A stretch of 64,000 nt of DNA, from positions 48,321,978-48,385,977 of the forward strand of contig JBCFYV010000001.1 in the NCBI GenBank assembly GCA_039000515.1, in the 5' to 3' direction. A model generated the notes under the pieces. That model was not told the origin of the DNA. It did no database searches and was given only the letters and a program-made list of their open reading frames with translations. This document shows, in pieces, positions 53,820-64,000 of this stretch; within the stretch, counting starts at the first letter, position 1; the number at the start of each line of letters is the position of its first letter. A program made the position numbers and the translations under genes. This DNA is from Timema cristinae (taxonomy: Eukaryota; Arthropoda; Insecta; Phasmatodea; Timematidae).

Positions 53820-54276
53820 CAATGTTTGTCAAACTGTGGTCCTGATCTACCTACCAAGTGTTCCACATGGCCCCAGGAAGTTAACGATGATAATGGATTG
53901 AGGAATGTTGATCACATTTAACACAAAATTTGAAATGCAAAATATGAAATATACATTATCATCCATACTGTGTATTATTTCTTTTCCCGGTGGACAGAAG
54001 TCACGTATAAACGGAAGTCAACTAATCTGAACAATTTATTTATCAAAACAAATGAGGAGTAGAATGTCAAATATAATCAAAACACTAGTACTTACTAAGT
54101 CACTGTAAGTATATAATTGTTTGTCTTGTGTTTATAGTCCTAAAATGGAATTTTTTAAATAAACTTTTTTCTGGATCATTTTCAACCCCAATTCTCACCC
54201 CAGGGTTCCGATAGCCCCTTAGTCTTCATAGCTTCAATTTGGTGGTGCTCCATAACCAAAACTATGAGAAACACTG
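53820..54276. mobile_element. hAT-like MITE (457 bp) inserted in the SINE
   Basis: The left end CAATGTTTGTCAAACTG pairs with the right end, whose reverse complement is CAGTGTTTCTCATAG. It is flanked by GCTTATAC (53812-53819) and CCTTAGAC (54277-54284), an 8-bp target duplication with two mismatches, as expected for hAT. No transposase inside. Confidence 0.75.
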
Positions 54277-54302
54277 CCTTAGACCATGCAACCACCCATT
54301 AT
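54277..54302 (-). mobile_element. SINE type A, minus strand (right part, head)
   Basis: CCTTAGACCATGCAACCACC is the reversed 5' head that belongs with 53606-53819. Confidence 0.7.
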
Positions 54303-54565
54303 TAAAAACTACAATATCTTCGTTAGAATAATATATGTAATTATCCTACTAGTTTTATATTGAGTGAAATAAATAAATTTAAAATCAATACGAGTGATTA
54401 TCACTAATCTAGCCATTTAATTTATTAAGCACCATAAGCGTGATATTTATAAAATAAAAATAAAATAACAAGAAAAAAGAGAATAATAAAATGCGATATA
54501 TTCTCCTAGATAATGTACAGTTCATTGTATGTTTCCGAGGTTCAAAGAGTCTTATAAACTCTTAT

Positions 54566-57500
54566 TAAAAATTACCTACCAGGTGGGTCCTCTTGTTTGG
54601 AGAGTTGTGTATCTATAGACCCTGATTGGTGGGTTCTCTTGTTTGGAGAGTTGTGTATCTATAGACCCTGAGTGTTGGTTCTATTGTTTGGAGAGTTGTG
54701 TATCTATAGACCCTGATTGGTGGGTTCTCTTGTTTGGAGAGTTATGTATCTATAGACCCTGATTGGTGGGTTCTCTTGTTTGAAGAGTTGTGTATCTATA
54801 GACCCTGATTGGTGGGATCTCTTGTTTGGAGAGTTGTGTATCTATAGACCCTGATAGGTGGGTTCTCTTGTTTAGAGAGTTGTGTATCTATAGACCCTGA
54901 TTGGTGGGTTCTCTTGTTTGAAGAGTTGTGTATCTATAGACCCTGATTGGTGGGTTCTCTTGTTTGGAGAGTTGTGTATCTATAGACCCTGATTGGTGGG
55001 TTCCCTTATTTGGAGAGTTGTGTATATATAGACCCTGATTGGTGGGTTCTCTTGTTTGGAGAGTTGTGTATCTATAGACCCTGATTGGTGGGTCCTCTTG
55101 TTTGGAGAGTTGTGTATCTATAGACCTTGATTGGTGGGTCCTCTTGTTTGGAGAGTTGTGTATCTAGAGACCCTGATTGGTGGGTTCTCTTGTTTGGAGA
55201 GCTGTGTATCTAGATACCCTGATTGGTGGTTCTCTTGTTTGGAAATCTGTGTATCTATAGACCCTGATTGGTGAGTTCTCTTGTTTGGAGAGCTGTGTAT
55301 CTAGAGACCCTGATTGGTGGATTCTCTTGTTTGGAGATCTGTGTATCTAGAGACCCTGATTGGTGGATTCTCTTGTTTGGAGATCTGTGTATCTAGAGAC
55401 CCTGATTGGTGGGTTCTCTTGATTAGAAGTTTGTATCTAAGACCCTGATTGGTGGGTCCTCTTGTTTGGAGATTTGTGTATCTTGAGACCCTGATTGGTG
55501 GGTTCTCTTGTTTGGAGAGCTGTGTATCTAGAGACCCTGATTGGTGGATTCTCTTGTTTGGAGATCTGTGTATCTAGAGACCCTGATTGGTGGGTTCTCT
55601 TGATTAGAAAGTTGTGTATCTAGAGACCCTGATTGGTGGGTTCTCTTGTTTGGAGATCTGTGTATCTAGATACCTTGATTGGTGGGTTCTCTTGTTTGGA
55701 GAGTTGTGTATCTAGATACCCTGATTGGTGGGTTCTATTGTTTGGAGAGCTGTGTAGATAGAACCCTGATAGGTGGGTTCTCTTGTTTGGAGAGTTGTGT
55801 ATCTATAGACCCTGATTGGTGGGTTCTATTGTTTGGAGAGCTGTGTATCTAGAGACCCTGATTGGTGGGTCCTCTTGTTTGGAGAGCTGTGTAGATAGAG
55901 ACCCTGATTGGTGGGTTCTCTTGTTTGGAGAGTTGTTTTATCTATAGACCCTGATTGGTGGTCCTCTTGTTTGGAGAGTTGTGTATCTAGATACCCTAAT
56001 TGGTGGGTTCTCTTGTTTGGAGAGCTGTGTATCTATATACCCAGATTGGTGGTTCTCTTGTTTGGAGAGCTGTGTATCTAGAAACCCTAATTGGTGGGTT
56101 CCCTTGTTAGAGAGTTGTGTATCTATAGACCCTGATTGGTGGGTTCTCTTATTTGGAGATCTGTGTATCTAGAGACCCAGATTGGTGGGTTCTCTTATTT
56201 GGAGAGTTGTGTATATATAGACCCTGATTGGTGGGTTCTCTTGTTTGGAGATCTGTGTATCTAGAGACCCAGATTGGTGGGTTCTCTTATTTGGAGAGCT
56301 GTGTAGATAGAGACCCTGATTGGTGGGTTCTCTTGTTTGGAGAGTTGTGTATCTATATACCCAGATTGGTGGGTTCTCTTGTTTGGAGAGTTGTGTATCT
56401 AAATACCCTAATTGGTGGGTTCTCTTGTTTGGAGAGCTGTGTATCTAGATACCTTAATTGGTGGGTTCTCTTGTTTGGAGAGCTGTGTATGATTGGTGGG
56501 TTTTCTTGTTTGGGGAGCTGTGTATGATTGGTGGGTTCTCTTGTTTGGATAGCTGTGTATCTAGAGACCCAGATTGGTGGGTTCTCTTGTTCGGAGAGCT
56601 GTGTAGCTAGAGACCCTGATTGGTGTGTTCTCTGGTTTGGAGAGCTGTGTATCTAGAGACCCTGATTGGTGGGTTCTCTTGTTCGGAGAGCTGTGTAGCT
56701 AGAGACCCTGATTGGTGGGTTCTCTTGTTTGAAGAGGTGTGTATCTAGAGACCCTGATTGTGGGTTCTCTTGTTTGGAGAGCTGTGTATCTATATACCCT
56801 GATTGGTGGGTTCTCTTGTTCGGAGAGCTGTGTAGCTAGAGACCCTGATTGGTGGGATCTCTTGTTTGGAAAGCTGTGTATCTAGAGACCCTTATGGTGG
56901 GTTCTCTTGTTTGGAGATCTGTGTATCTAGAGACCCTGATTGGTGGGTTCTCTTGTTTGGAGAGCTGTCTATCTATATACCCTGATTGGTGAGATCTCGT
57001 GTTTGGAGAGCTGTGTATCTAGAGACTCTGATTGGTGGGTTCTCTTGTTTGGAGAGTTGTGTATCTATATACCCTGATTGGTGGGTTCTCTTGTTTGAAG
57101 AGCTGTGTATCTAGAGACCCTGATTGGTGGGTTCTCTTGTTTGGAGATCTGTGTAGCTAGAGACCCTGATTGGTGGGTTATCTTGTTCGGAGATCTGTGT
57201 AGCTAGAGACCCTGATTGGTGGGTTCTCTGTTTCGGGAGCTGTGTATCTAGAGACTTTGATTGGTGGGTTCTCTTGTTTGAAGAGCTGTGTAGCTAGAGA
57301 CCCTGATTGGTGGGTTCTCTTGTTTGGAGATTTGTGTAGCTAGAGACCCTGATTGGTGGGTTCTCTTGTTTGGGGAGCTGTGTATCTAGAGACTTTGATT
57401 GGTGGGTTTCTCTTGTTTGAAGAGCTGTGTAGCTAGAGACCCTGATTGGTGGGTTCTCTTGTTTGGAGAGTTGTGTATCTAGAGACCCTGATTGGTGGGT

Positions 57501-57622
57501 TCTCTTGTTTGGGGAGCTGTGTATCTAGAGACTTTGATTGGTGGGTTCTCTTGTTTGAAGAGCTGTGTAGCTAGAGACCCTGATTGGTGGGTTCTCTTGT
57601 TTGGAGAGCTGTGTAGCTAGAT
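54566..57622. repeat. 46-bp minisatellite array (about 66 copies)
   Basis: Unit AGAGTTGTGTATCTATAGAC, CCTGATTGGTGGGTTCTCTT, GTTTGG. The left third is dominated by TATAGACC, and the right two thirds by CTAGAGACC and GAGCTGTGT variants, so the array has local variant domains. The unit is not a multiple of three; the 55981-56172 and 56228-56527 frames are by-products. Confidence 0.97.
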
Positions 57623-58001
57623 ACTAAACGTTGTATTTATGTAGTAAAAGTCTGTATTTGGATATAATTGATAAAATTATCAAATTGGGCCTAGCTGGTA
57701 TGGTATGGTAAGGTATGGATGGAAAAATTGTGGCTAAATTTCTTATTCTAAGATATTAATTGTTTGTCTTTGGTCAAAATGTGTTTCATAAAGCCAGATA
57801 AAATACTCATTTTTCTTATTTACTAATGGTCCTAGGTTGAGGGAAATTCTAGGATTGGACCGTTAATCAATTATAGAATATTAAAGAAAACATTGGTAAT
57901 ATTGGAGTTAGTAACTTTTTTGTGGCAGTTTAGGGGAAAAAGAAGATCGTCGAGTTTTGTTACTATATTAAAAATGTCAGTGTTAACCAAATTTGACATA
58001 A
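57623..58001. other. AT-rich flank before gap
   Basis: No gene. Frames running across the N block are meaningless. Confidence 0.5.
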
Positions 58002-58101
58002 NNNNNNNNNNNNNNNNNNNNNNNNNNNNNNNNNNNNNNNNNNNNNNNNNNNNNNNNNNNNNNNNNNNNNNNNNNNNNNNNNNNNNNNNNNNNNNNNNNN
58101 N
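58002..58101. other. Assembly gap (100 N)
   Basis: Exactly 100 N, the usual placeholder for a gap of unknown size between contigs. Confidence 0.99.
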
Positions 58102-58639
58102 ACAATACTTATGTGGTTTACATTTTACAAAAGTCCATTTTGTATACAACAATATTTTGGAAAGCTTCAACAAATTAGAAAGGAGCCTATAAAATATCAA
58201 GAAAACAAGATTGACATTATAAAAACTAGGTAATTATTATTCATTTATGACAAAGCGATTTAAATATTGGTACAAGGTTCATAAAACCAGTCAAGATAAA
58301 ATTGTATGGATATAATTGAAGTTGAAGTTTATAAAATAGATGCATTGTCGATATCATGCAAATGGTATATATTAGAAGATGAAAATAGAATATGATACAA
58401 TAAATGATTATAAAATTTGCTTGATTTAGTTTTTTTCACAAACATACCAAATATATATCATCACAATCAAACACTATAAAAGTGTGTTGAAATTTGATAA
58501 CATAAATTGATTCATATGAAGGGAATATTTATTTAAAATGTATATATATTAGATCATATTTAAAATCCCTTCTTCTCTAGTATGAAAGTGGTAAATCAGC
58601 ATATATAATTGATAAGCACCGTTATCAGGAATAACTGGA
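58102..58639. other. AT-rich, no gene
   Basis: Nothing recognised. Confidence 0.5.
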
Positions 58640-58855
58640 TATGAAGAAATATGCACTGGTCTACATAGTTATATCAAAATGAATGTGGCGCAAACTAAAA
58701 TAAACTGCCATGAACAGACAGACAGACAGAATAGTGACTGACAAATTTGTAAAAGCCACATTTTGGACATGGACATATATTTAACTTGAATATTCATCAC
58801 ACTCTGGAGGTTTAAAGTTTCCACGATCACAATACTTTCTTGCGATCTAAAAAAG
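58640..58855 (+). mobile_element. Dispersed repeat, family X fragment
   Basis: CCATGAACAGACAGACAGAC..., then TTTGTAAAAGCCACATTTTG and ACGATCACAATACTTTCTTG, parallel 47780-47900 and 25990-26120 in order and spacing. Confidence 0.5.
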
Positions 58856-58911
58856 GGGAAATAAAATTTTTACAAACTCAGTCCTTTAAACTAATATTAA
58901 ATGAATATATG

Positions 58912-59571
58912 CAGGGGTGGATTTACGCATAGGCTTAGTAAGCACGTGCCTACGGTGGTAGATTTTAGGGGCAGTAAATTTTAAATGACGAAAGAAAAAA
59001 TATTTATTGATCTACCAGTTAAAATAATTTATGTTTCATCATATGTGTGATTTAGTTAGTGATTTGCTGTATCTGTGTACCAACACGGCAAACGATCATC
59101 GCCTTAATTCACTGAAAATAGTCTTAATTGAAGGTAGCTTAATGGATAAAAAAGGTTACCTGGCATCATCGACACTTCTCTTGCAGAAATCAAGGCGACT
59201 ATTTTATTATTATTACATTCTAATATGAAATTTTGTAGTACATTTCAAAGTCACAAATGCAAATTTTTATTGTTAAATAAAAATATTTGAATTTTTGTGT
59301 TTTTGATAGTTAAGGTATTTTATTTAAAATCTTTTTTAAGACTTTTGCTTGGGTGTTTTGATATTTTTATAATATCATTTAGTAAATAATCAAGTAATGA
59401 AAAAAATTTTTTTATCCCCCTTCCACAGTAACATTGTTATTTGATATAGTGTTCGGTGTATGGGTCTGGTTGGAGGGGAAGGGGGACTCAAAAAATTTAT
59501 AATTAAATTAAAAAAAGTGGGCGGCAAATTATCTCGTCCCTGGGGCAGAAAAGGGCGTAAATACGCCCCTG
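58912..59571. mobile_element. hAT-like inverted-repeat element (660 bp)
   Basis: The left end CAGGGGTGGATTTACGC pairs with the right end, whose reverse complement is CAGGGGCGTATTTACGC. The CAGGGG start is typical of hAT ends. No 8-bp target duplication could be confirmed. The internal frame 59031-59228 (65 codons) is not a recognisable transposase. Confidence 0.6.
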
Positions 59572-59734
59572 TTTTTGTATAAAAAATATATATAGCTATT
59601 AATATTCAAAAAACTTATCAGGTTACTCATTTTTAAAACACTTTTTTAAAAATTTTTTTATATTAAAATTATTGGAAAAAGTCATTATAAACTAAACAAA
59701 CGAATTTTACCCCAAAAAAAAGTTTTCGCTTAAG

Positions 59735-59856
59735 ACTGATTACGATAATGTTTTCCACTTTCCTTTATGCAATGAGGGTACAATTCTTCGAAATAAAACC
59801 CCTCTTAATACAAAAAATCATTATCCTAACAGGTAGTAAGCCAGTGCTAAAAAAAA
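59735..59856 (+). mobile_element. SINE type A, 5' truncated
   Basis: TTCCACTTTCCTTTATGCAA, then TGAGGGTACAATTCTTCG, and a damaged tail CTAACAGGTAGTAAGCCAGTG with an A-rich end. Confidence 0.6.
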
Positions 59857-60219
59857 GTTTGACCATTTCTAAAATACAAAAAAATTCTCTTTAAATTTTT
59901 TCGTGTATAAGTAAAAATAAAACAAAAACACTTAAAATAGAAAGGGTCGTATATGTTTAAAAAATTTCAAATTTTTCAAAAATAAACTTTTAAAAAAATA
60001 CTTAAACATTTTTTTACCCAAAATCAAGACTACAGGAATTTTATCGCGAAAAACACTCCAAAAAATTCATTTGGAACCAAATCGCCCAGGAATTACATAA
60101 AATTATGTATATTAAAAAATCGTAGCACTTTGCATGTTAAACCCCCGGCTTAACACGTACACCCAAAATACCATACATATAAAAAACACGATGAATACAA
60201 GAGTTTTAAACTTAATAAT
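59857..60219. other. AT-rich with many A/T runs
   Basis: No feature. Long homopolymers begin here and continue to the right end, which hints at poor consensus quality. Confidence 0.5.
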
Positions 60220-60660
60220 GTATGGCAGATTTAACTAGGGTGAAATCAGTTTTTTTGAAACGCCCAAAAAGGGAAAGTCCCCATCATGTTCCTGGAGTTC
60301 AACAAAGAACATCTTACCGCTTCCTTACTTCGATAAAAAGGCAGAGCTGTTTCCCCTCTGTCCTCTGCACTGTCACGAGCCAGTTGACTAATGGCGCATT
60401 TTTTGAAACGTCCACCCCCCCTCTTATTTTCCTGGGGAGCCCCTTCTCGAAGACTCTTTTTGCTTGTAAAAAACAGTCTTTCCCTCGTTCCATTTTTATG
60501 AGCTACTCAAGGTTTTCCGGGAGGGACCCAGGGGACATTCATCGAGTCTCTTGGGAAGGTCCAGGAGTCCCCGGGGAGAACGGGGCCACCGGGTCAGGGA
60601 CACATCATCCTCTACCGGGTCTCTATGGCGGCACCCAAAATGGGGCCCACCAGTGCTAAA
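60220..60660 (+). pseudogene. Upstream part (possible ORF1) of the Jockey-type LINE
   Basis: The plus frame 60222-60659 precedes the endonuclease region without a break in base composition. By position it may be the end of an ORF1/Gag-like protein. No zinc knuckle is readable and I cannot identify a domain. Confidence 0.3.
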
Positions 60661-61320
60661 GAGCCAGGGTCGCACTCTGGAACCCCAACGGAGTCCGGGG
60701 AAAGAAGGCTGAGTTTGAAAGTTTCTTGGCAAAGCACGTGTCGTGTAATGCTGTGGGAGAAAAAACCCACTTGCCTCCGAATGATTTTCCGTTAGAAAGG
60801 TTTATCTGCCATCTATGACCGAGCGGGGGATTTTTGGAAAGGGGGTGGGGGGGGCGGTTCTGTCGAAGGGGCCTTGACCACCACGTCGTTCACTTCCTCC
60901 CCTCAACACATGGAAGCAACGGCTATCCAACTGGTGACCTGACGGGCCCCAGTGGTCCATTTCCATCTCTTCCCTCCCCCCCACCGGTTCGCCCACCCCG
61001 GGGGGCTACTGGGGGTGCGCTTCGAGGTACCACGCCTGTTTTAATGGGGTGGTGACTTCAACCTAAGCACCCTTCAGGGGGCTCAGATTAGTGCGCTTGC
61101 GGCGGATTGCCCGCGACGTCATAGATCTACAGGGCCTGGTGGCTCCCGGGCCTCGACCCTACCCACTTCCCTTTCAATCCCGGCTATCCCCCGGGACGTC
61201 CTAGATTTCGTTGTCCCCAAAGGGGGGATCAGAAGGGGGGTTAGTGCTGAAGTCTCTACTGAGCTAGACTGGGGATCAAAACCCCCTTCTCGTGAACCGG
61301 GGACGCGCGGTGTCCTTCAA
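60661..61320 (+). pseudogene. Endonuclease domain of a Jockey-type non-LTR retrotransposon, broken
   Basis: The plus strand reads VALWNPNGVRGKKAEFESFL (about 60671-60730), the N-terminal strand of an APE-type endonuclease with its Asn. A LTGPSGPF/PPPVRPP segment follows, then TPVLMG (about 61037), where family members continue with the GDFN motif, and DVIDLQGLVAPG (61117). These fall in different frames, with homopolymer-associated shifts between them. In live elements this enzyme nicks target DNA. Confidence 0.65.
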
Positions 61321-62130
61321 GACCCCCCCAAAAAAACCCGACCTAAAGCGCACTGACTGGGACAGGTTTACAAATGTGTTGAGAGAGGGGTTGGGACCCA
61401 CCCCTCCCTTTCGAACAGCAGGGGGAAATCGTCGGGGTGCGGATTAAACTTCGCCTAAAGGGGTGCTCGAAGCTTCGACGCCGAGGCACCGCCCAAGAGG
61501 GGCCACAGGCTTCTTTCCCCGATTCTATCCTCAGGACGTGGGGAAAAAAATGGCTGAGGAAGGCTTGCAAATCTCGAGGGACGGTGACAAGGCCAAGGGG
61601 GCCCGCAAAGTCCAGGGGTTGGGGAAATGGTCCGAGAATATGGAACAGTGTCGGGGAGGACAAATTGAACCGGGGTGCAGGACAGGCCCTTGGGAAAATG
61701 ACGGGAACTTGATGCGGGTCCCCGACCAAGGGCCCCTTTTGTGAGTCGCAAAGGGGGGTGGCCCCACTCCACCGGGAAAGGCCGTGCTCTCGTGACACTT
61801 AGGGGCCCAAAATTTGTCCCGACTACAACCCTCAGACCCGGTCACTTGCGCACGTGGCGCGGGTCATCACGCGGTCTCGTACAGCCCCTTTGGAAAACCC
61901 CAACCCCGGAGGTGACAAAAATGTCACGGGCATAGCCGGGGCTCTAAGACAAAAAAAGGCCCCCCGGATCCGAGGGTTCAGTAACGCGGTCCTCAGAAAG
62001 CTGCCCTTGGGGCGTAAACTTCCTTGGGGATTTTTAAACCCCGTCTTTTTCCTGATCCCCTTCCCCGACTCGGAAAAGACCCAACGCCTCTGCTTCAAAA
62101 ACCCCGGGTAAGGACCCGGGCCCCTGCTTC
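61321..62130 (+). pseudogene. Linker between endonuclease and RT of the Jockey-type LINE
   Basis: Pieces such as TDWDRF-like sequence near 61360, SKLRRRGTAQEGPQASFPDS (61470) and KWSENMEQCRGGQIE (61627) in several plus-strand frames match the linker layout of Jockey-clade ORF2. Dense frame changes. Minus-strand frames here (61343-61798, 61832-62308) are shadows. Confidence 0.5.
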
Positions 62131-62760
62131 GTCCTACCGACCGATCACTTGCTCGACTTCTGGGAAAGTTTTCGAAACTAATAATGACGAACGACCCACT
62201 TTTCGCGGGGGGGGGCATCTTGGTGGACGAGCATTGGGCTTCGGCGGGACCGCTACGTCTCACAATTTGTCCGGGCTCGGGGAACAGGTTACGAGGAAAT
62301 TTCAACACAACAGGCTGACGTGCGTCTTTCTGAGTGGCAAAGGCCTTCGCCGTTTTTTGGCACAGGGTTCCTTTTAAAAACCCCTCTCCCTAAACCTGCC
62401 CTTCACCTATTTAAAAAGGTTGTTCAATCTATTTTTTCCCATCGCCCCTTTTCCACTCCCTTTTGGGAACCCCAAACCCCCAAGTCAGAAGCACCCGGGG
62501 CTGGAGTGCCGCAGGTTCCGGGTGGGCCCGCTGCTCTTCATCTTTGTGAACAAATTTCCCAAAACCCCGGCAAAAAAGTTGGGTCTGTATGCGGACACAG
62601 GGTTAGTAGCGGAGTCGTGGGGGAGGGGATTTGGTGGAGAGGGACTCCCGACGCACCGACCGTTTGGGGGGGTGGCTGACAACCTGGGGAACAAGTATTA
62701 ACGGAGAAGAGCACTGCAAAGCTCTTCACAGGAAAAGAAGTACTAAGGCCCGGGCCCCCC
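62131..62760 (+). pseudogene. Reverse transcriptase domain of the Jockey-type LINE, broken
   Basis: Recognisable blocks in order: RPI-C-TSGKVFE (about 62140-62175), EQVTRKFQHNRLT (about 62284-62322), a GVPQG-S-like block read as VGPLLFIFVNKFPKTPAKK (about 62522-62578), and LGLYADTGLVAESW (62579-62620). The last is the catalytic YADD box with its second Asp lost in the consensus. Frames change between almost every block and next to homopolymers. Clade assignment to Jockey is by overall wording of these blocks; no alignment was run. Confidence 0.8.
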
Positions 62761-63300
62761 CCGGTGTTCGGGGAAAAGTCAATGGGCGGGGCAGTGTTGG
62801 TACCCGGGGCTTCGCGGACACAAAACTGACTGAGACGACATGCAACGAAAGACTCAACAAAGGGGAGGCAAAGGCTGGGGGTCCTAGGCCCCCTGCTTAA
62901 CAGGGGTACGCCCTGTCCCCAAGGAACTCTGACACGTACAAACAGTGCTCAGGCCGATCCCCGACTATGCGGGCCCGCTTGGGTCACCTGGGGGACACGT
63001 ATATGAGGGGGATGCAGGGGTTTCCCGAGCGTATTCGAGGTCATTGTGGGGGGCAAAACCCTTGTATTCCGGGAAGAGAACCCTTCACGTGACCTGGATA
63101 TGCCACCATCAAACCACTTCCCCAAATGGGGCCCGTCTTTTTACGCTAATTCCCGGGGCCACCATCCCCTATCCAGGGGGTTGGGGAAATACGTATCGAC
63201 CCCGGTGGGGGCCATCGACGCCCCAAAACCCCCCTCGATAACGAGATGTTCAACAGTGGTTTTGGGGGGCTCTCACCCCCCCCCCATAGGTAGTGTCTCC
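62761..63300 (+). pseudogene. C-terminal region of the Jockey-type LINE
   Basis: QRLGVLGPLL (about 62869), LRPIPDYAGPLGSPGGHVYE (62945-63004), SRSLWGAKPLYSGKRTLHVT (63035-63094) correspond to the post-RT region with the conserved RPI-DYA-P-WG block seen in Jockey-type ORF2. The end is unclear after about 63240. Confidence 0.65.
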
Positions 63301-64000
63301 GACGTAACTCAAAAAAAAACCCTTAGTCGGTTTCCAAATTTTTTACCCCCCTTTACCCCAATATTCAATTTATGTAAATTTGTTTCTTTGTTTTAGAACT
63401 TCGCGAAACGCACAACCCCTTTTTAATTTTTGCGAACCCCACGGGGTGACCCCAAATTGGCGGTAGTGTTGGAACTTGCTCTGGCGCCCCCTTTTTTTGC
63501 ATTTGGGGCATGCCTTTTGTCTGCTGTCTTCTGTCTCACATGTTATATTTTATTGAAACAATTCGAGGGGGAACTTCTAACATCACCTCTCCCCGAACAA
63601 ACAACTGGGATCACATTTTGTGAGATTCGGGCTCTCCTCCGTTGAGAAGTACTACAGTTTTCACTATGATATTTGTATTAGGAAAAAATGTTAGATCAAA
63701 GTGTTTATTTCTAGTCCAAGACATAGTTTTTTTTGTCAGGTTTGTGCTGGGTTTTCTATGCCATAAACATTGTGTTATATACTAATAAAGGCTACTCCCT
63801 AAAAAGTAGGGCATGCTTTGCCATTTAAAGGGGGAAATCAGGTTCTAACGCTTGTTCAAAGCCTAATTAGGGCGTGATGATCCCTTTTTATTTCTTGTTA
63901 GTGTACCCATTTACGGTGCGCAACCGGGGGGAGCGCTACTAGTTCGTCGTAGTGGCCCGCGGGGATAGTGCATAGTCTCCGGCCCCCTTCAGGCACCGTT
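63301..64000. other. Unassigned right end
   Basis: The plus frame 63430-63645 has a hydrophobic stretch (FFAFGACLLSAVFCLTCYIL) but no family. AATAAA near 63783 on the plus strand could be the 3' signal of the LINE or chance. GC drops again after about 63650. Confidence 0.3.

Noticed and set aside
57871..58200. Frames spanning the N block
   Set aside because: They cross 100 unknown bases and have no meaning.
61343..62308. Long minus-strand frames of 104-158 codons in the GC-rich region
   Set aside because: The plus strand carries ordered Jockey ORF2 blocks here; high GC makes chance open frames common on the other strand.

Overview
The window is repeat-dominated, AT-rich animal DNA. The best guess is an arthropod, from the Jockey-type LINE, the Ty3/Gypsy elements, the hAT-like inverted-repeat elements and the tRNA-derived SINEs; this is an inference and I cannot name a species. 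There is no operon structure and no bacterial or phage gene. No confident intact host protein-coding gene was found. At most there are a few exon-like fragments (22.4-23.3 kb, 21.6-21.8 kb on the minus strand) and one long open frame built from 17-residue repeats (13.0-14.0 kb, minus strand).

Layout. 1-1.94 kb: 42-bp minisatellite running in from outside the window. 2-9 kb: AT-rich DNA with many SINE copies and an old 50-bp array (7.6-8.3 kb). 9.2-10.95 kb: LTR-like region, a triplicated primer-binding-site motif and a broken coiled-coil gag. 12.1-12.5 and 20.0-20.5 kb: two tandem arrays that look related. 13.0-14.1 kb: 51-bp array open on both strands. 16.6-18.6 kb: probable long LTR-like sequence and a coiled-coil ORF remnant on the minus strand. 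23.3-25.0 kb: 34-bp array. 26.4-34.3 kb: very large 69-bp array with a C42/T92 homopolymer block inside. 37.6-38.1 kb: inverted-repeat element. 40.9-45.0 kb: dead Ty3/Gypsy element (gag, protease, RT, RNase H, integrase) with a 641-bp inverted-repeat transposon inside its RNase H region. 45.3-46.4 kb: 29-bp array that appears to have grown from the tRNA-like head of a SINE. 48.6-49.0 kb: 37-bp array. 53.6-54.3 kb: SINE split by a hAT-like MITE with an 8-bp target duplication. 54.6-57.6 kb: 46-bp array. 58.0-58.1 kb: 100-N scaffold gap. 60.2-63.3 kb: GC-rich, badly corrupted Jockey-type non-LTR retrotransposon.

Tandem arrays alone occupy about 18 kb, over a quarter of the window. The SINE copies fall into at least four tRNA-headed types; two of them share the same 3' tail, which suggests one mobilising LINE. 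Sequence quality varies: the 69-bp array and the last 4 kb carry dense short indels and homopolymer runs that look like assembly or consensus errors, so broken frames there may partly be artefact. I see no convincing previously undescribed biological system. The most original observations are the SINE-head origin of the 29-bp minisatellite, the triplicated LTR-end/primer-site unit, and the strictly 51-bp array that is open on both strands.
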